A stretch of DNA of 64,000 nucleotides from Desulfobacterales bacterium (GTDB lineage Bacteria > Desulfobacterota > Desulfobacteria > Desulfobacterales > CAFBRK01): contig JAIPEL010000010.1 of assembly GCA_021737185.1 (NCBI GenBank), positions 1 to 64,000 on the forward strand. The letters run 5' to 3'. Numbering within the stretch: the first letter of the stretch is position 1; each line of letters opens with the position of its first letter. Of the stretch, positions 36,976-44,176 are shown in pieces. Position numbers and translations under genes: made by a program. The notes under the pieces are model-generated. The model saw only the letters and a program-made list of their open reading frames with translations. It made no database searches and had not been told where the DNA came from.

Positions 36976-37593
36976 CTTCGAGGGTTCTCCGGATTCTCTC
37001 GCAACGAAACGCCAGTCGGACGTGGGCATGCGGTTCGCCGGCACCGAAGGCACCGGCTTTCGCATTGGACCCTGTTTCAGGCCCTATCCGCCCCATTACA
37101 GGACGGCCTTTGCTTCTTCCGACCTCTCATTGCCGCCCCTTCCTGGGCCTGCCTTACGGTTGGCTTGCCGGGCATTGCACCCGGCGAAGTGGCGGCCTTT
37201 CCACGTTCCACATGTTTACCTGCCGGACAACGTAGGCGGAGCCTGAACGCCGGTGGTTCCACGATTCCGTGCAGACACGTTAGCCGTCTGCAGCCTGACC
37301 ACGCATGCAAACCCAAAGAAGCATGCCTTCGACCTATCGGTTTCCGTTGGTCGGTCGCTCGCTGACGGCGCGTACGGCCCTTCGAATGTTCTCGCCATAT
37401 TGCCCTTTTCCCTAGCCCTTAACCGGAGGAAGCTTCCGGGAAGGTCCTCCTGTTGCCATTCGAACCCGTTTCGGTACATTGTCCGCAAGGCTTCGCACCC
37501 CGTCATCAGCGCAACGGTAGCACGCTTGCGTAGGGAGCTGGTGGGAATACACCAGGTTCATGAATAATGAATATATTCAAGCACATATAAACA

Positions 37594-37628
37594 CGCGACA
37601 TCGTGTCGCGACTAACGTTATGCATAAC
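37594..37628. repeat. Two adjacent palindromes upstream of the intron
   Basis: CGCGACA-TCG-TGTCGCG (37594-37610) is a 7-bp hairpin, and GTTATGCATAAC (37617-37628) is a perfect 12-bp palindrome. The flanking AACGTT...GCATAACC resembles the flank of the palindrome near 32850. Possibly recombination-site or terminator remnants. Confidence 0.4.
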
Positions 37629-37661
37629 CCGCAAGAGGACCGCAGAGACTCTTGGCGGTGT

Positions 37662-38000
37662 TCATGCATTTGTTGTGCTGTCATTTTCTTTAAAAAAATC
37701 AGGATAAAGTTTTTTTGCATATTCAGGGCAGATGCCATGGCTGAATTCAGCTTCAGAATGTTCCCTGATATAAGACTCAATTTGATTCCAGTACCCTTTA
37801 TCGTCCCGTATTTTCTTGCACGAAGAACAAATGGGAAGAAGACCACTGAGTTTTTTTATCTCAGATAAAGATGCCTGAAGTCGGATAATGAGTTTCGATT
37901 TATCTTCGTCCGCTTGCCTGTTTTTGTAATAATAAAAGCCGGTCAATCCTCCTAATATCGCAAAGTAAGCGTTCACGGGGTAGTTGATTAGTTTTCCCGG
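37662..38000 (-). pseudogene. 3' fragment of a membrane sensor with CxxC tail
   Basis: The readable part contains a transmembrane helix (NAYFAILGGLTGFYYY), a coiled coil, and the tail CSSCKKIRDDKGYWNQIESY followed by HGICPEYAKKLYPDF. This tail is common at the C-terminus of sensor proteins, normally with two CxxC pairs. Here the last Cys is Tyr, so the metal site is damaged. The N-terminal sensor part is missing because an IS66 fragment abuts it on the 5' side. Confidence 0.6.
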
Positions 38001-38001
38001 A

Positions 38002-38229
38002 TCATATCCAGGACAAATCAGGCTGGTTGCCGCCAAAGTAGGATTCGATGCATTGTTCCAGCATTCGGAAAGTCGATATTGCTCTTAGCCGGCAAGCCTC
38101 CTTCAATGAAAGTATACGTTCCACCCAGCGGTTTCCTTTTTCGCTTTGGCTGCCCAGACTGCGCTTACGCCACAATACTCCAAAGCGGAGCGACCGTTCA
38201 GCCCGGTTGTTTGTGGGAACCACCCCTGT
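38002..38229 (-). pseudogene. IS66-family transposase C-terminal fragment
   Basis: About 75 codons read VPTNNRAERSLRFGVLWRK, then SQSEKGNRWVERILSLKEAC, the conserved C-terminal block of IS66 transposases. The rest of the transposase and the accessory orfs are absent. The 5' side joins directly to a fragment of the CheB-CheR gene, showing a deletion or recombination junction at about 38230. Confidence 0.75.
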
Positions 38230-38315
38230 TCTTCAATGGACGAGAAGGTGATGACGCAGCCATCTATGCGGTTGTCCGTTGTACGATAGGGCATGATTCG
38301 CATTTTATACCATTG
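38230..38315 (-). repeat. Duplicated fragment of the CheB-CheR-PAS gene
   Basis: About 85 bp are nearly identical to 56719-56803, inside the CheB-CheR-PAS gene. Translated, they give WYKMRIMPYRTTDNRIDGCV and ITFSSIE, part of a PAS domain. The fragment supplies the stop codon of the gene at 38305. It is a scar of a rearrangement that brought the end of the gas vesicle locus next to a PAS-gene piece and IS66. Confidence 0.85.
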
Positions 38316-38574
38316 CGATATATATATCTTCATACTGGCCGGTCTGTTTATATGCTGAACGTTCAAAACTCGCTATGATCAACTGCAGGGTATGATCGTC
38401 CAGTTCGATGCCGTGCCAGCCCAATAGATGCAATCGTCTGGTTATTTCCAGCCCGCCAATCGAATCATTTCCCGATATGGTATGGGAGACATCCCGGATG
38501 AATCCGGGGATCGCAACTGATCCCAGGCCTTTTTCTTCCAGCCGACGCAGTAAAATTTCACTAATCTGGTCCAT
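38305..38574 (-). CDS. Small protein at the distal end of the gvp locus
   Basis: An 89-residue protein, with ATG 38574 after GGAGGG, two bases beyond the gvpJ-like gene. MDQISEILLRRLEEKGLGSV and GGLEITRRLHLLGWHGIELD suggest a compact helical, winged-helix-like fold; I do not recognise a named family. The last residues (after about QLIIASFE) run into the duplicated CheBR fragment at 38315, so the native C-terminus may have been replaced. Its tight spacing suggests it belongs to the gvp operon. Confidence 0.6.
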   Translation of the reverse strand: MDQISEILLRRLEEKGLGSVAIPGFIRDVSHTISGNDSIGGLEITRRLHLLGWHGIELDDHTLQLIIASFERSAYKQTGQYEDIYIAMV

Positions 38575-38576
38575 TT

Positions 38577-38900
38577 CTACCCTCCCGAATCGAGTCCTTT
38601 TACCGGAGACCCCTCCAGTCTCTGAAGCCGTTCCTCGATTCCGGACAGGGAATCCGCCAGCTCTCCACGATGCGCCTCCCGGCTGAAGCAGGGATTGTTG
38701 ACCCACCAGTCCATCCCCATTTCCTTGGCTTTATCGACAGAACAAATGACCAATCGAAGTTGAATGGTCAACAGTTCGACATCCACCAGGCTGATGCGGA
38801 TATCACCGGCTATGACGATTCCCTTGTCGAGAACCCGCTCAAGGAGGTCGGCGATGTTGGTGCTTTGAACGGAGTGGGCTGCTGTCCGTTGAATTGCCAT
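38577..38900 (-). CDS. gvpJ: Gas vesicle protein GvpJ-like (GvpA family)
   Basis: A 107-residue GvpA-family protein. The core NIADLLERVLDKGIVIAGDI and RISLVDVELLTIQLRLVICS matches GvpA/J/M, and the following DKAKEMGMDWW is typical of GvpJ. GvpJ-type proteins are minor parts thought to cap or nucleate the vesicle. The C-terminal 40 residues are a charged helix. It lies between gvpK and the small distal gene. Confidence 0.82.
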   Translation of the reverse strand: MAIQRTAAHSVQSTNIADLLERVLDKGIVIAGDIRISLVDVELLTIQLRLVICSVDKAKEMGMDWWVNNPCFSREAHRGELADSLSGIEERLQRLEGSPVKGLDSGG

Positions 38901-38930
38901 GTTTTCCTTTCACACGCGAGATGGTTTTTC

Positions 38931-39329
38931 CTACAACAGTTTGCCCAGCGGCCCCAGATCCATATTCAGATCCTCTTCATCCAGGTTGAATTCCTTGCGG
39001 AGCCGTTCAATCTCCTCGGCCTGCTTCATCAGTGTTAAGCCCAGGTTTTCGATGTCGTCATCATTCAGTGAACCGGCTTCGATGCGCTGAAGGGCCTGAC
39101 GCTCCAGTAGTTCATGCAGCAATTTGACCAGAGTGAGCACCAACTGCCCGAGGCCGTTTTTGACATTCTCCGGGTTCAACTTGAGACGGCCTTTGGAAAT
39201 GCAGGTGGATTCCACACCATTTATCCCATCTGCGCCTTTGGCTTGAACCCATTGGCCGCTTTGCATCACCCGGGCAAAATCATCCAGGGTCTCTGATTCC
39301 ACCTTTGCCTGTAGGTTGTTGATTGTCAT
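38931..39329 (-). CDS. gvpK: Gas vesicle protein GvpK
   Basis: A 132-residue protein. The GvpK domain spans about residues 48-132: LKLNPENVKNGLGQLVLTLV, ERQALQRIEAGSLNDDDIEN and the terminal EEDLNMDLGPLGKLL. GvpK is needed for vesicle assembly and is a minor component. Its ATG overlaps the stop of the preceding GvpA-family gene (39326-39329). Confidence 0.93.
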   Translation of the reverse strand: MTINNLQAKVESETLDDFARVMQSGQWVQAKGADGINGVESTCISKGRLKLNPENVKNGLGQLVLTLVKLLHELLERQALQRIEAGSLNDDDIENLGLTLMKQAEEIERLRKEFNLDEEDLNMDLGPLGKLL

Positions 39330-39586
39330 CTGTCCATCCTTACTCCGACCCGCTCCTCGGTTCCCGCCGCCAGCCTTAGGGGCGGTGCGGAAGTAAAATC
39401 GGTATTCATTGCCTGCCGGGCCGTTTCAACCGAAGCCAGCATGGCGCGGAGACTCAGGTAAATCAGGTCGATATTGGCCACGGAAATGGTCACCTCGCCC
39501 ATCACCACGGCGCCCTTGTTGAGCAAACGATCGAGCGCCTCGCACAAAGAAACATGTTCGGTTTCATCCAAGGAAAATTCCGGCAT
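39326..39586 (-). CDS. GvpA-family minor protein (GvpM/GvpS-like)
   Basis: An 86-residue GvpA-fold protein: SLCEALDRLLNKGAVVMGEV and TISVANIDLIYLSLRAMLAS are the shared GvpA/J/M core. It lacks the exact GvpA surface residues and has an extended C-terminus, so it is probably a tip or connector protein rather than the wall protein. The stop overlaps gvpK and it starts 14 bp after the ArsA gene. Confidence 0.8.
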   Translation of the reverse strand: MPEFSLDETEHVSLCEALDRLLNKGAVVMGEVTISVANIDLIYLSLRAMLASVETARQAMNTDFTSAPPLRLAAGTEERVGVRMDR

Positions 39587-39600
39587 AAAACCCCTTTCAA

Positions 39601-41517
39601 TTACTGATAAAGCGCCTTTCCCAGTTGGCCGAGCCTCTCGATCCCTCCTAGATCCCCTGCCTGATAGACCAGCGGTTGAGACTGATCCGGAAAAACATCC
39701 CGGTATTTATGGATCAGCTTTTTCTCCATCCGTTGGAGCGATGAGCACAGGCGACAATCGCCGGGCGGTGTGGCCATGTTGAGGAACAGCGATGGCACTT
39801 GGATATGCATCCGCTCACAGGCGGCGAGCAGATCACGGGTTTCCAACAGGGCCATTTCCGTGAGAATGGTCACGCCAAACAAGGCGGAGGCGTCCGTATC
39901 GATTAATATTTTATTTAATAATTTTAATGTTTTGGAAATTTTTACCATGCGTTGTGAAATTTCAGGAAGCCTGAAAATCCGCTTGTACTTCAAAAAAAGA
40001 TTAAAAAACACTTTCAGCCACTGATCGATGATTTCCGGTGTTTCCAACAGGCGCACCAGATGCCCGGTGGGCGCCGAGTCGAGAATGAGCAGGTCGAACC
40101 GGTCCTGATCAAGAAATTCCATGACCATGGTGAGGGCCATCACCTCGTCAACGCCTGGAGGCGAAAGGTCCATGACCCGCTCCATGACCTCGCGGTCAAA
40201 AGTCAGATCAAGACTTGAAGAAAGGTTGCTCAGAAAGTGCGCCAATTCCTCCGCATACTGTTGTTTTAACGCCTCGAATTCCGCCCCGGCATCAATTTCC
40301 ATGGCACTAAGCCCGGGCATCAAGGGTGTTGGCGATGCATTGACGGATTTTTCCAGGCAGGCGGAAAGGGAATGCGCCGGATCGGTTGAAAACAAAAGAA
40401 TCTCCTTGCCGTCCAGGGCCTGCGCCATGCGCACCGCGCTGGCACAGGCGAGCGTGGTCTTGCCCACCCCGCCTTTTCCGGCGAACATCAATAATTTGAC
40501 ATCGGCCCCGGGCAACGGTGCCGGGTGCATGACCTCGGGCCGGGTGCCGGATTGAGCGTTGGCAGCCGCAGCAACAGATTCCGGCAACGCGAATGTATGG
40601 TCCCAAAACTGTTGCAGTGCCGCTTCGCCGCGCATCTCCTGAGGATACATGGGGATTGCCGCCAAGGCGTGTTGTGCCATCCCGGCAGCAAAATTTACGA
40701 TTTCGGCGACTTGCCGCCGATGGCGGTTTGAGCAAAGCGGGCAGTCGCTTTCAGGGTAGATGCGGTTGACGATGATATCATCTGAGGCAATTTGCAATCG
40801 GTTCAGTTCATCGAGCAGCATTCGCGTTTCGTGAATACTCAGCGCCTCGGCCAGCATCACCGACACAAAGCGGCAACGGACCGGGTCCGCTAAAAGCACT
40901 TTCATCCGGTTTACCGAGTTTTTCAGGCCCAGGAGAAAATCATCCAATTCATCCTGTTTGTAGGTTCCGGTAAACTGCTTTTTCATATACCGGTGCTTGG
41001 CCAGAAGCGCGTCCAGCGCATCCAGCCAGTTTCCCATAAATTCCGGCATTGCCAGCAGCCGCAGTGTGTGACCCGTGGGTGCGGAATCCACTACAATGCA
41101 CTGATATTGACCCTCTTCGGCCCACTGTGAAATTTCCAGAAAAGCCATGAGTTCATCCAGTCCCGGAAGGGAAAGGTCCATGAGCTGGTTGATATCTTCA
41201 TCATCCAAAAAGGTGCCCCGCGAGGCAATTTCCCTCAATTTCGACAGGTGTTCGTTTTTAAAATCCGTGAGACAGGCCCGGGCATCGAATTCAAGGGTCG
41301 TTAGATTTTCAGGAGGGGAAAAATCGCCCAGGCTGTCGTTCAGGGAGTGGGCCGGATCGGTTGATACGAGAAGGAAGCGTTGTTGGGGCTGATGCCGGGC
41401 ATAATAGAGGGCTGTTGCGGCCGCGCATGTGGTTTTTCCCACACCGCCTTTGCCGCCGAACAGCAAAAGGCGCAAATCGTGATCATGTAAAAAAGATAAG
41501 GCCACCGTTTTCGGCAT
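39601..41517 (-). CDS. Tandem ArsA/Get3-like ATPase
   Basis: A 638-residue protein of two ArsA halves. P-loops LLFGGKGGVGKTTCAAATAL (about residue 18) and LMFAGKGGVGKTTLACASA (about residue 340) are both intact, each followed by STDPAHSL and DSAPTGH switch motifs. Each half keeps a CxxC (CPLC and CRLC), the zinc pair used by Get3-type dimers. No arsenic-resistance gene is nearby and the gene lies inside the gvp operon, so a chaperone role for hydrophobic Gvp proteins is more likely than arsenite export. That role is inference. Confidence 0.88.
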   Translation of the reverse strand: MPKTVALSFLHDHDLRLLLFGGKGGVGKTTCAAATALYYARHQPQQRFLLVSTDPAHSLNDSLGDFSPPENLTTLEFDARACLTDFKNEHLSKLREIASRGTFLDDEDINQLMDLSLPGLDELMAFLEISQWAEEGQYQCIVVDSAPTGHTLRLLAMPEFMGNWLDALDALLAKHRYMKKQFTGTYKQDELDDFLLGLKNSVNRMKVLLADPVRCRFVSVMLAEALSIHETRMLLDELNRLQIASDDIIVNRIYPESDCPLCSNRHRRQVAEIVNFAAGMAQHALAAIPMYPQEMRGEAALQQFWDHTFALPESVAAAANAQSGTRPEVMHPAPLPGADVKLLMFAGKGGVGKTTLACASAVRMAQALDGKEILLFSTDPAHSLSACLEKSVNASPTPLMPGLSAMEIDAGAEFEALKQQYAEELAHFLSNLSSSLDLTFDREVMERVMDLSPPGVDEVMALTMVMEFLDQDRFDLLILDSAPTGHLVRLLETPEIIDQWLKVFFNLFLKYKRIFRLPEISQRMVKISKTLKLLNKILIDTDASALFGVTILTEMALLETRDLLAACERMHIQVPSLFLNMATPPGDCRLCSSLQRMEKKLIHKYRDVFPDQSQPLVYQAGDLGGIERLGQLGKALYQ

Positions 41518-41540
41518 CGTTTTACCATTTTCCGCCAGGT

Positions 41541-41789
41541 TCAGGGTTCATCGTCCGGTGCGCCATTTGCCTCTATGGCATCCAGGCGATCCAGGATCTT
41601 TTTTTCCTGCCGGTCGAACTCGTCTTCGGTAATCCTTCCGGTCTCCAGGGCCATGTAGAGTTCACTTAGCTGGTTTGTAAGCGTTCCAGACTCATTGACG
41701 ATCTCTTCCTGGGCTGCGTTGTAGAGTTCACGGAAAATCCACAAGATGCTGCGAGCCGGAAAAAGCAGAATATCATCGGCAATAAACAT
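41541..41789 (-). CDS. gvpG: Gas vesicle protein GvpG
   Basis: An 82-residue GvpG. The N-terminus has LLFPARSILWIFRELYNAAQ, then a helical hairpin with LYMALETGRITEDEFDRQEK, matching GvpG. It is an accessory assembly protein often next to gvpF/L, as here (gvpF/L-like gene 101 bp upstream). Confidence 0.88.
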   Translation of the reverse strand: MFIADDILLFPARSILWIFRELYNAAQEEIVNESGTLTNQLSELYMALETGRITEDEFDRQEKKILDRLDAIEANGAPDDEP

Positions 41790-41890
41790 TGGTTTCCGTT
41801 CACGGATTCAGGGTTCAAAGGTTACAAGGTTGAAGGAATGTCATGTCATTATGGCCGCCCTTCTGCACGGCTAGCCCGATTTCGGATCCA

Positions 41891-42649
41891 TCAAAATTGG
41901 ATACTTAAATCGACAAAGTTGTGCGGCGCCCAGGGGCCGTTATAATCGAAAGCAAAATTGTTGTCGAACAGGTTGGCGGCTTTGATCACACCGGCCTCGA
42001 ACCGGGCTTCGTTTTTTCGCGCCACCAGGCACGCAAGATTCATGACATCCTTTTCAGCCCGGCATCGGTTGCGTTTGATATCGTCGCAATAAAGGGACAA
42101 AATATCTTCCACCGCCTGGGTATGATCTTCCCGGTCTTCACTCAAAATACGGTCAAAAAGCCGCCCAAGCGCTATCTTATCCTCATGGGTCGGTTGGCGG
42201 TGCGTGCCGAAATAATTGTCCCGCGCCGTACGCAGGTCGGGATGCTTGTCAATAAAATAATCGAAAATGTTCGGCACCTCCCAGGCAACGCGCAACCCCA
42301 TCTCCACCTTTCCCCGCACGCGCATGAATTGATCTTCAAACATGTCCTGGTTTTCTGAAAGGATCGCCTGGACGGCCCCGGGGTCGTTGGCAATAATGCC
42401 AAACGCCATGGGCAGGGGTGTACTGTCTGCCATCAACGCCTTGAGAACGTTTTGATGCGCGGCCAGGTGCCGGCGTTCGGGACGCATTTTTTTGTTGGGC
42501 ACATCACTGACAACCGCTGTCAGGTCACCATGTGAAATCGTGTAGACATCGCCGCCCGAAATGCCGGCAATACCGGTTGCGTGGCTCCCGTCGCCTTCAA
42601 TTACGGCATATAGGTATAGCCCCTGATCGGGTGAATTTACTGCAGACAT
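41891..42649 (-). CDS. Gas vesicle protein GvpF/GvpL family (third copy)
   Basis: A 252-residue GvpL/GvpF protein. ATG 42649 is chosen (AGGTG site); the longer upstream frame only translates an intergenic repeat. Seen are LYLYAVIEG at the start, VYTISHGDLTAVVSDV, LPMAFGIIA and the C-terminal NGPWAPHNFVDL, the GP(W)PxNF-type signature. These proteins bind or surround GvpA during assembly. It differs from the two copies at 47.8-49.5 kb, so the locus encodes three F/L paralogues. Confidence 0.9.
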   Translation of the reverse strand: MSAVNSPDQGLYLYAVIEGDGSHATGIAGISGGDVYTISHGDLTAVVSDVPNKKMRPERRHLAAHQNVLKALMADSTPLPMAFGIIANDPGAVQAILSENQDMFEDQFMRVRGKVEMGLRVAWEVPNIFDYFIDKHPDLRTARDNYFGTHRQPTHEDKIALGRLFDRILSEDREDHTQAVEDILSLYCDDIKRNRCRAEKDVMNLACLVARKNEARFEAGVIKAANLFDNNFAFDYNGPWAPHNFVDLSIQF

Positions 42650-42695
42650 GATTTCACCTGCTAATATTGATGAAATCGTAAAAAGTACCCGAAGC

Positions 42696-42765
42696 GTCAT
42701 GCCGGACTTGATCCGGCATCCAGAAGTTCTAGAAATTACTGGATTCCCGCTTTCGCGGGAATGAC
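42696..42765. repeat. Dispersed intergenic repeat with two hairpins
   Basis: The segment begins GTCATGCCGGACTTGATCCG and ends CGCGGGAATGAC. It has short terminal inverted repeats (GTCAT/ATGAC) and two internal hairpins, GCCGGACTTGATCCGGC and CCCGCTTTCGCGGG. It encodes the familiar RHSRESGNPV reading and is a common bacterial intergenic repeat, not a gene. It separates two gvp genes. Confidence 0.85.
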
Positions 42766-42799
42766 GAAAAAAGGAAAATTCGGACTTTTTACGAAACAA

Positions 42800-43126
42800 T
42801 CAATATTTGATTGTAAAACTTCTTGCCGAATGAGGGTCCGATCTCTTTGGAATATGTCCCCCTTCAGAAGGCAGGTTCCTGGCCGCACCAACATTGCCAA
42901 GGCCTTGCAGTAAATTGTTTTTTTCGGCTTCGATCTCCTGAAAGCGGGCATCGATTTCCCGCACGCGCCGCATGGCGCTTTCCCTTTCCTTTCCGCGGCG
43001 GGCTTTTTCCATCTCCAAGGCCGTGATTTTCATATACACCCGGTAAGGCTCCGAAAAAATATCCACCTTGCCGGCATGGGTTCGAATGTTCTGAACCCCC
43101 CGGATCGATCGTTTGGATAGTGTCAT
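42800..43126 (-). CDS. Small coiled-coil protein of gas vesicle loci
   Basis: A 108-residue protein from ATG 43126 with an AAGGGG site. It starts SKRSIRGVQNIRTHAGKVDI, then YMKITALEMEKARRGKERES and a long helix, REIDARFQEIEAEKNNLLQG. Basic, coiled-coil-forming proteins like this occur in several gvp clusters. It may correspond to cyanobacterial GvpV, but I am not certain of that. Lies between gvpN and the third gvpF/L. Confidence 0.62.
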   Translation of the reverse strand: MTLSKRSIRGVQNIRTHAGKVDIFSEPYRVYMKITALEMEKARRGKERESAMRRVREIDARFQEIEAEKNNLLQGLGNVGAARNLPSEGGHIPKRSDPHSARSFTIKY

Positions 43127-43205
43127 CGTTGTCCCCTTCTTTTCAAAACGGCTGAAAGGGTGCGCAAACAATCAGTGGGGTTGTTTACGCGTCCCCCTTT
43201 GAGGC

Positions 43206-44150
43206 CTATGTTTTTTCACATACCGACTGTACAATCTCGTTGACCCTGTCACCCATGACCGATTGTCCGCCACGGGTCACCTTGGCTGTGTCAATGGCCA
43301 AAATATCGTGGCAGATGCGCATAAACGCCTGGTTGCTTGTATGCGCGCGTCCCCCCACCCCGGCGAGGATTCTGGCGATCGCAATGCAGGCACGGATGGT
43401 TGGTCGGTTGTTGTTTACACCGACTTGACGCAGTTCCCGGATGATGTCGATGATGATTTCACAATCCGAGCGGGGCAGTCCGGACTTGGCCTCGGCAATT
43501 TTAACTTCACTGCTGCGGTCGAAATGGCTTATATTGATGGTGATGAGCCGGTCCAACAGGGCATCCTGGGTTTTGTGAACCCCGGCATACTCTTCCGGAT
43601 TGGAGGTAAAAATCGCCCGAAAGCTGGGATGCACCGCAATATATCCGTTGCCCGATCGCCGCAGCTTCGGCAGATTGAGGATTTTTTCCTCCAGAACACT
43701 CAGCAGGGCATTGTTGGCTTCCGGCCGCGAACGGGTAAACTCGTCATAGATCAACGTGTATCCCTTTTCACACGCAGTGGTCAGGCGGTTGTCTTCCCAG
43801 GTGGTATTGTAGTTCTCCTCGGTCTTCAATACCGAATGAATATAATTATCGACAACTTTCGACCTGCGATATCCGGAATCCCTGCCGATCAAATCGGAAC
43901 TTGAAAACTCGTCATCCCCGTGGATGAGGGTGACCGGCCGGTCCAACTGCGCCGCCACGTGAAAGGCAAGGGTTGTTTTTCCTGTCCCGGCAGGCCCTGC
44001 AAAGTGTACCGGATACCCGGCGGCAAGATAGGACAGAACGCGTTCTGTCAAATCCTGTACATAAGGGGTCGCAACAAACCCTTCTCCGGCCTCCGGTGTG
44101 ACGTTGTCATCTGCTCCGGATGCCACCACCTTCAACGGTGCGTCATTCAT
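43206..44150 (-). CDS. gvpN: Gas vesicle AAA ATPase GvpN
   Basis: A 314-residue MoxR-like AAA+ ATPase from ATG 44150 (GGAG site). Walker A is HFAGPAGTGKTTLAFHVAAQ, Walker B TLIYDEFTRSRPEANNALL, and sensor 1 RAIFTSNPEEYAGVHKTQDA. The HGDDEFSSSDLIG segment is typical of GvpN. GvpN promotes enlargement of vesicles by acting on GvpA polymer. It is 26 bp downstream of the GvpC-like gene. Confidence 0.95.
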   Translation of the reverse strand: MNDAPLKVVASGADDNVTPEAGEGFVATPYVQDLTERVLSYLAAGYPVHFAGPAGTGKTTLAFHVAAQLDRPVTLIHGDDEFSSSDLIGRDSGYRRSKVVDNYIHSVLKTEENYNTTWEDNRLTTACEKGYTLIYDEFTRSRPEANNALLSVLEEKILNLPKLRRSGNGYIAVHPSFRAIFTSNPEEYAGVHKTQDALLDRLITINISHFDRSSEVKIAEAKSGLPRSDCEIIIDIIRELRQVGVNNNRPTIRACIAIARILAGVGGRAHTSNQAFMRICHDILAIDTAKVTRGGQSVMGDRVNEIVQSVCEKT

Positions 44151-44176
44151 TTTGTCGACTCCTCTATCTGTATCGC

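Larger units (their letters stand above)
35359..37552 (-). mobile_element. Group II intron with maturase ORF
   Basis: On the minus strand a structured 5' region of about 575 nt precedes the reverse transcriptase ORF, and domains V and VI follow it. Domain V is at 35395-35428. Domain VI holds a GGGGCTGAGAAGCCCC hairpin and CTGACCTAC with a candidate branch adenosine; the 3' end is placed near 35359. The 5' end is uncertain: GTGTA at 37552 and GTGCG at 37498 are both possible. The intron lies upstream of the hybrid kinase gene, not inside an identifiable gene. Confidence 0.75.

Noticed and set aside
35359-37552. Class C (attC-targeting) group II intron
   Set aside because: The maturase N-terminus and length do not match class C proteins, so a link to the attC-like palindrome is not supported.
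42650-42799. Longer gvpF/L start beginning at 42799
   Set aside because: The extension translates the common HSRESGNP-type intergenic repeat; the ATG at 42649 has a ribosome site.
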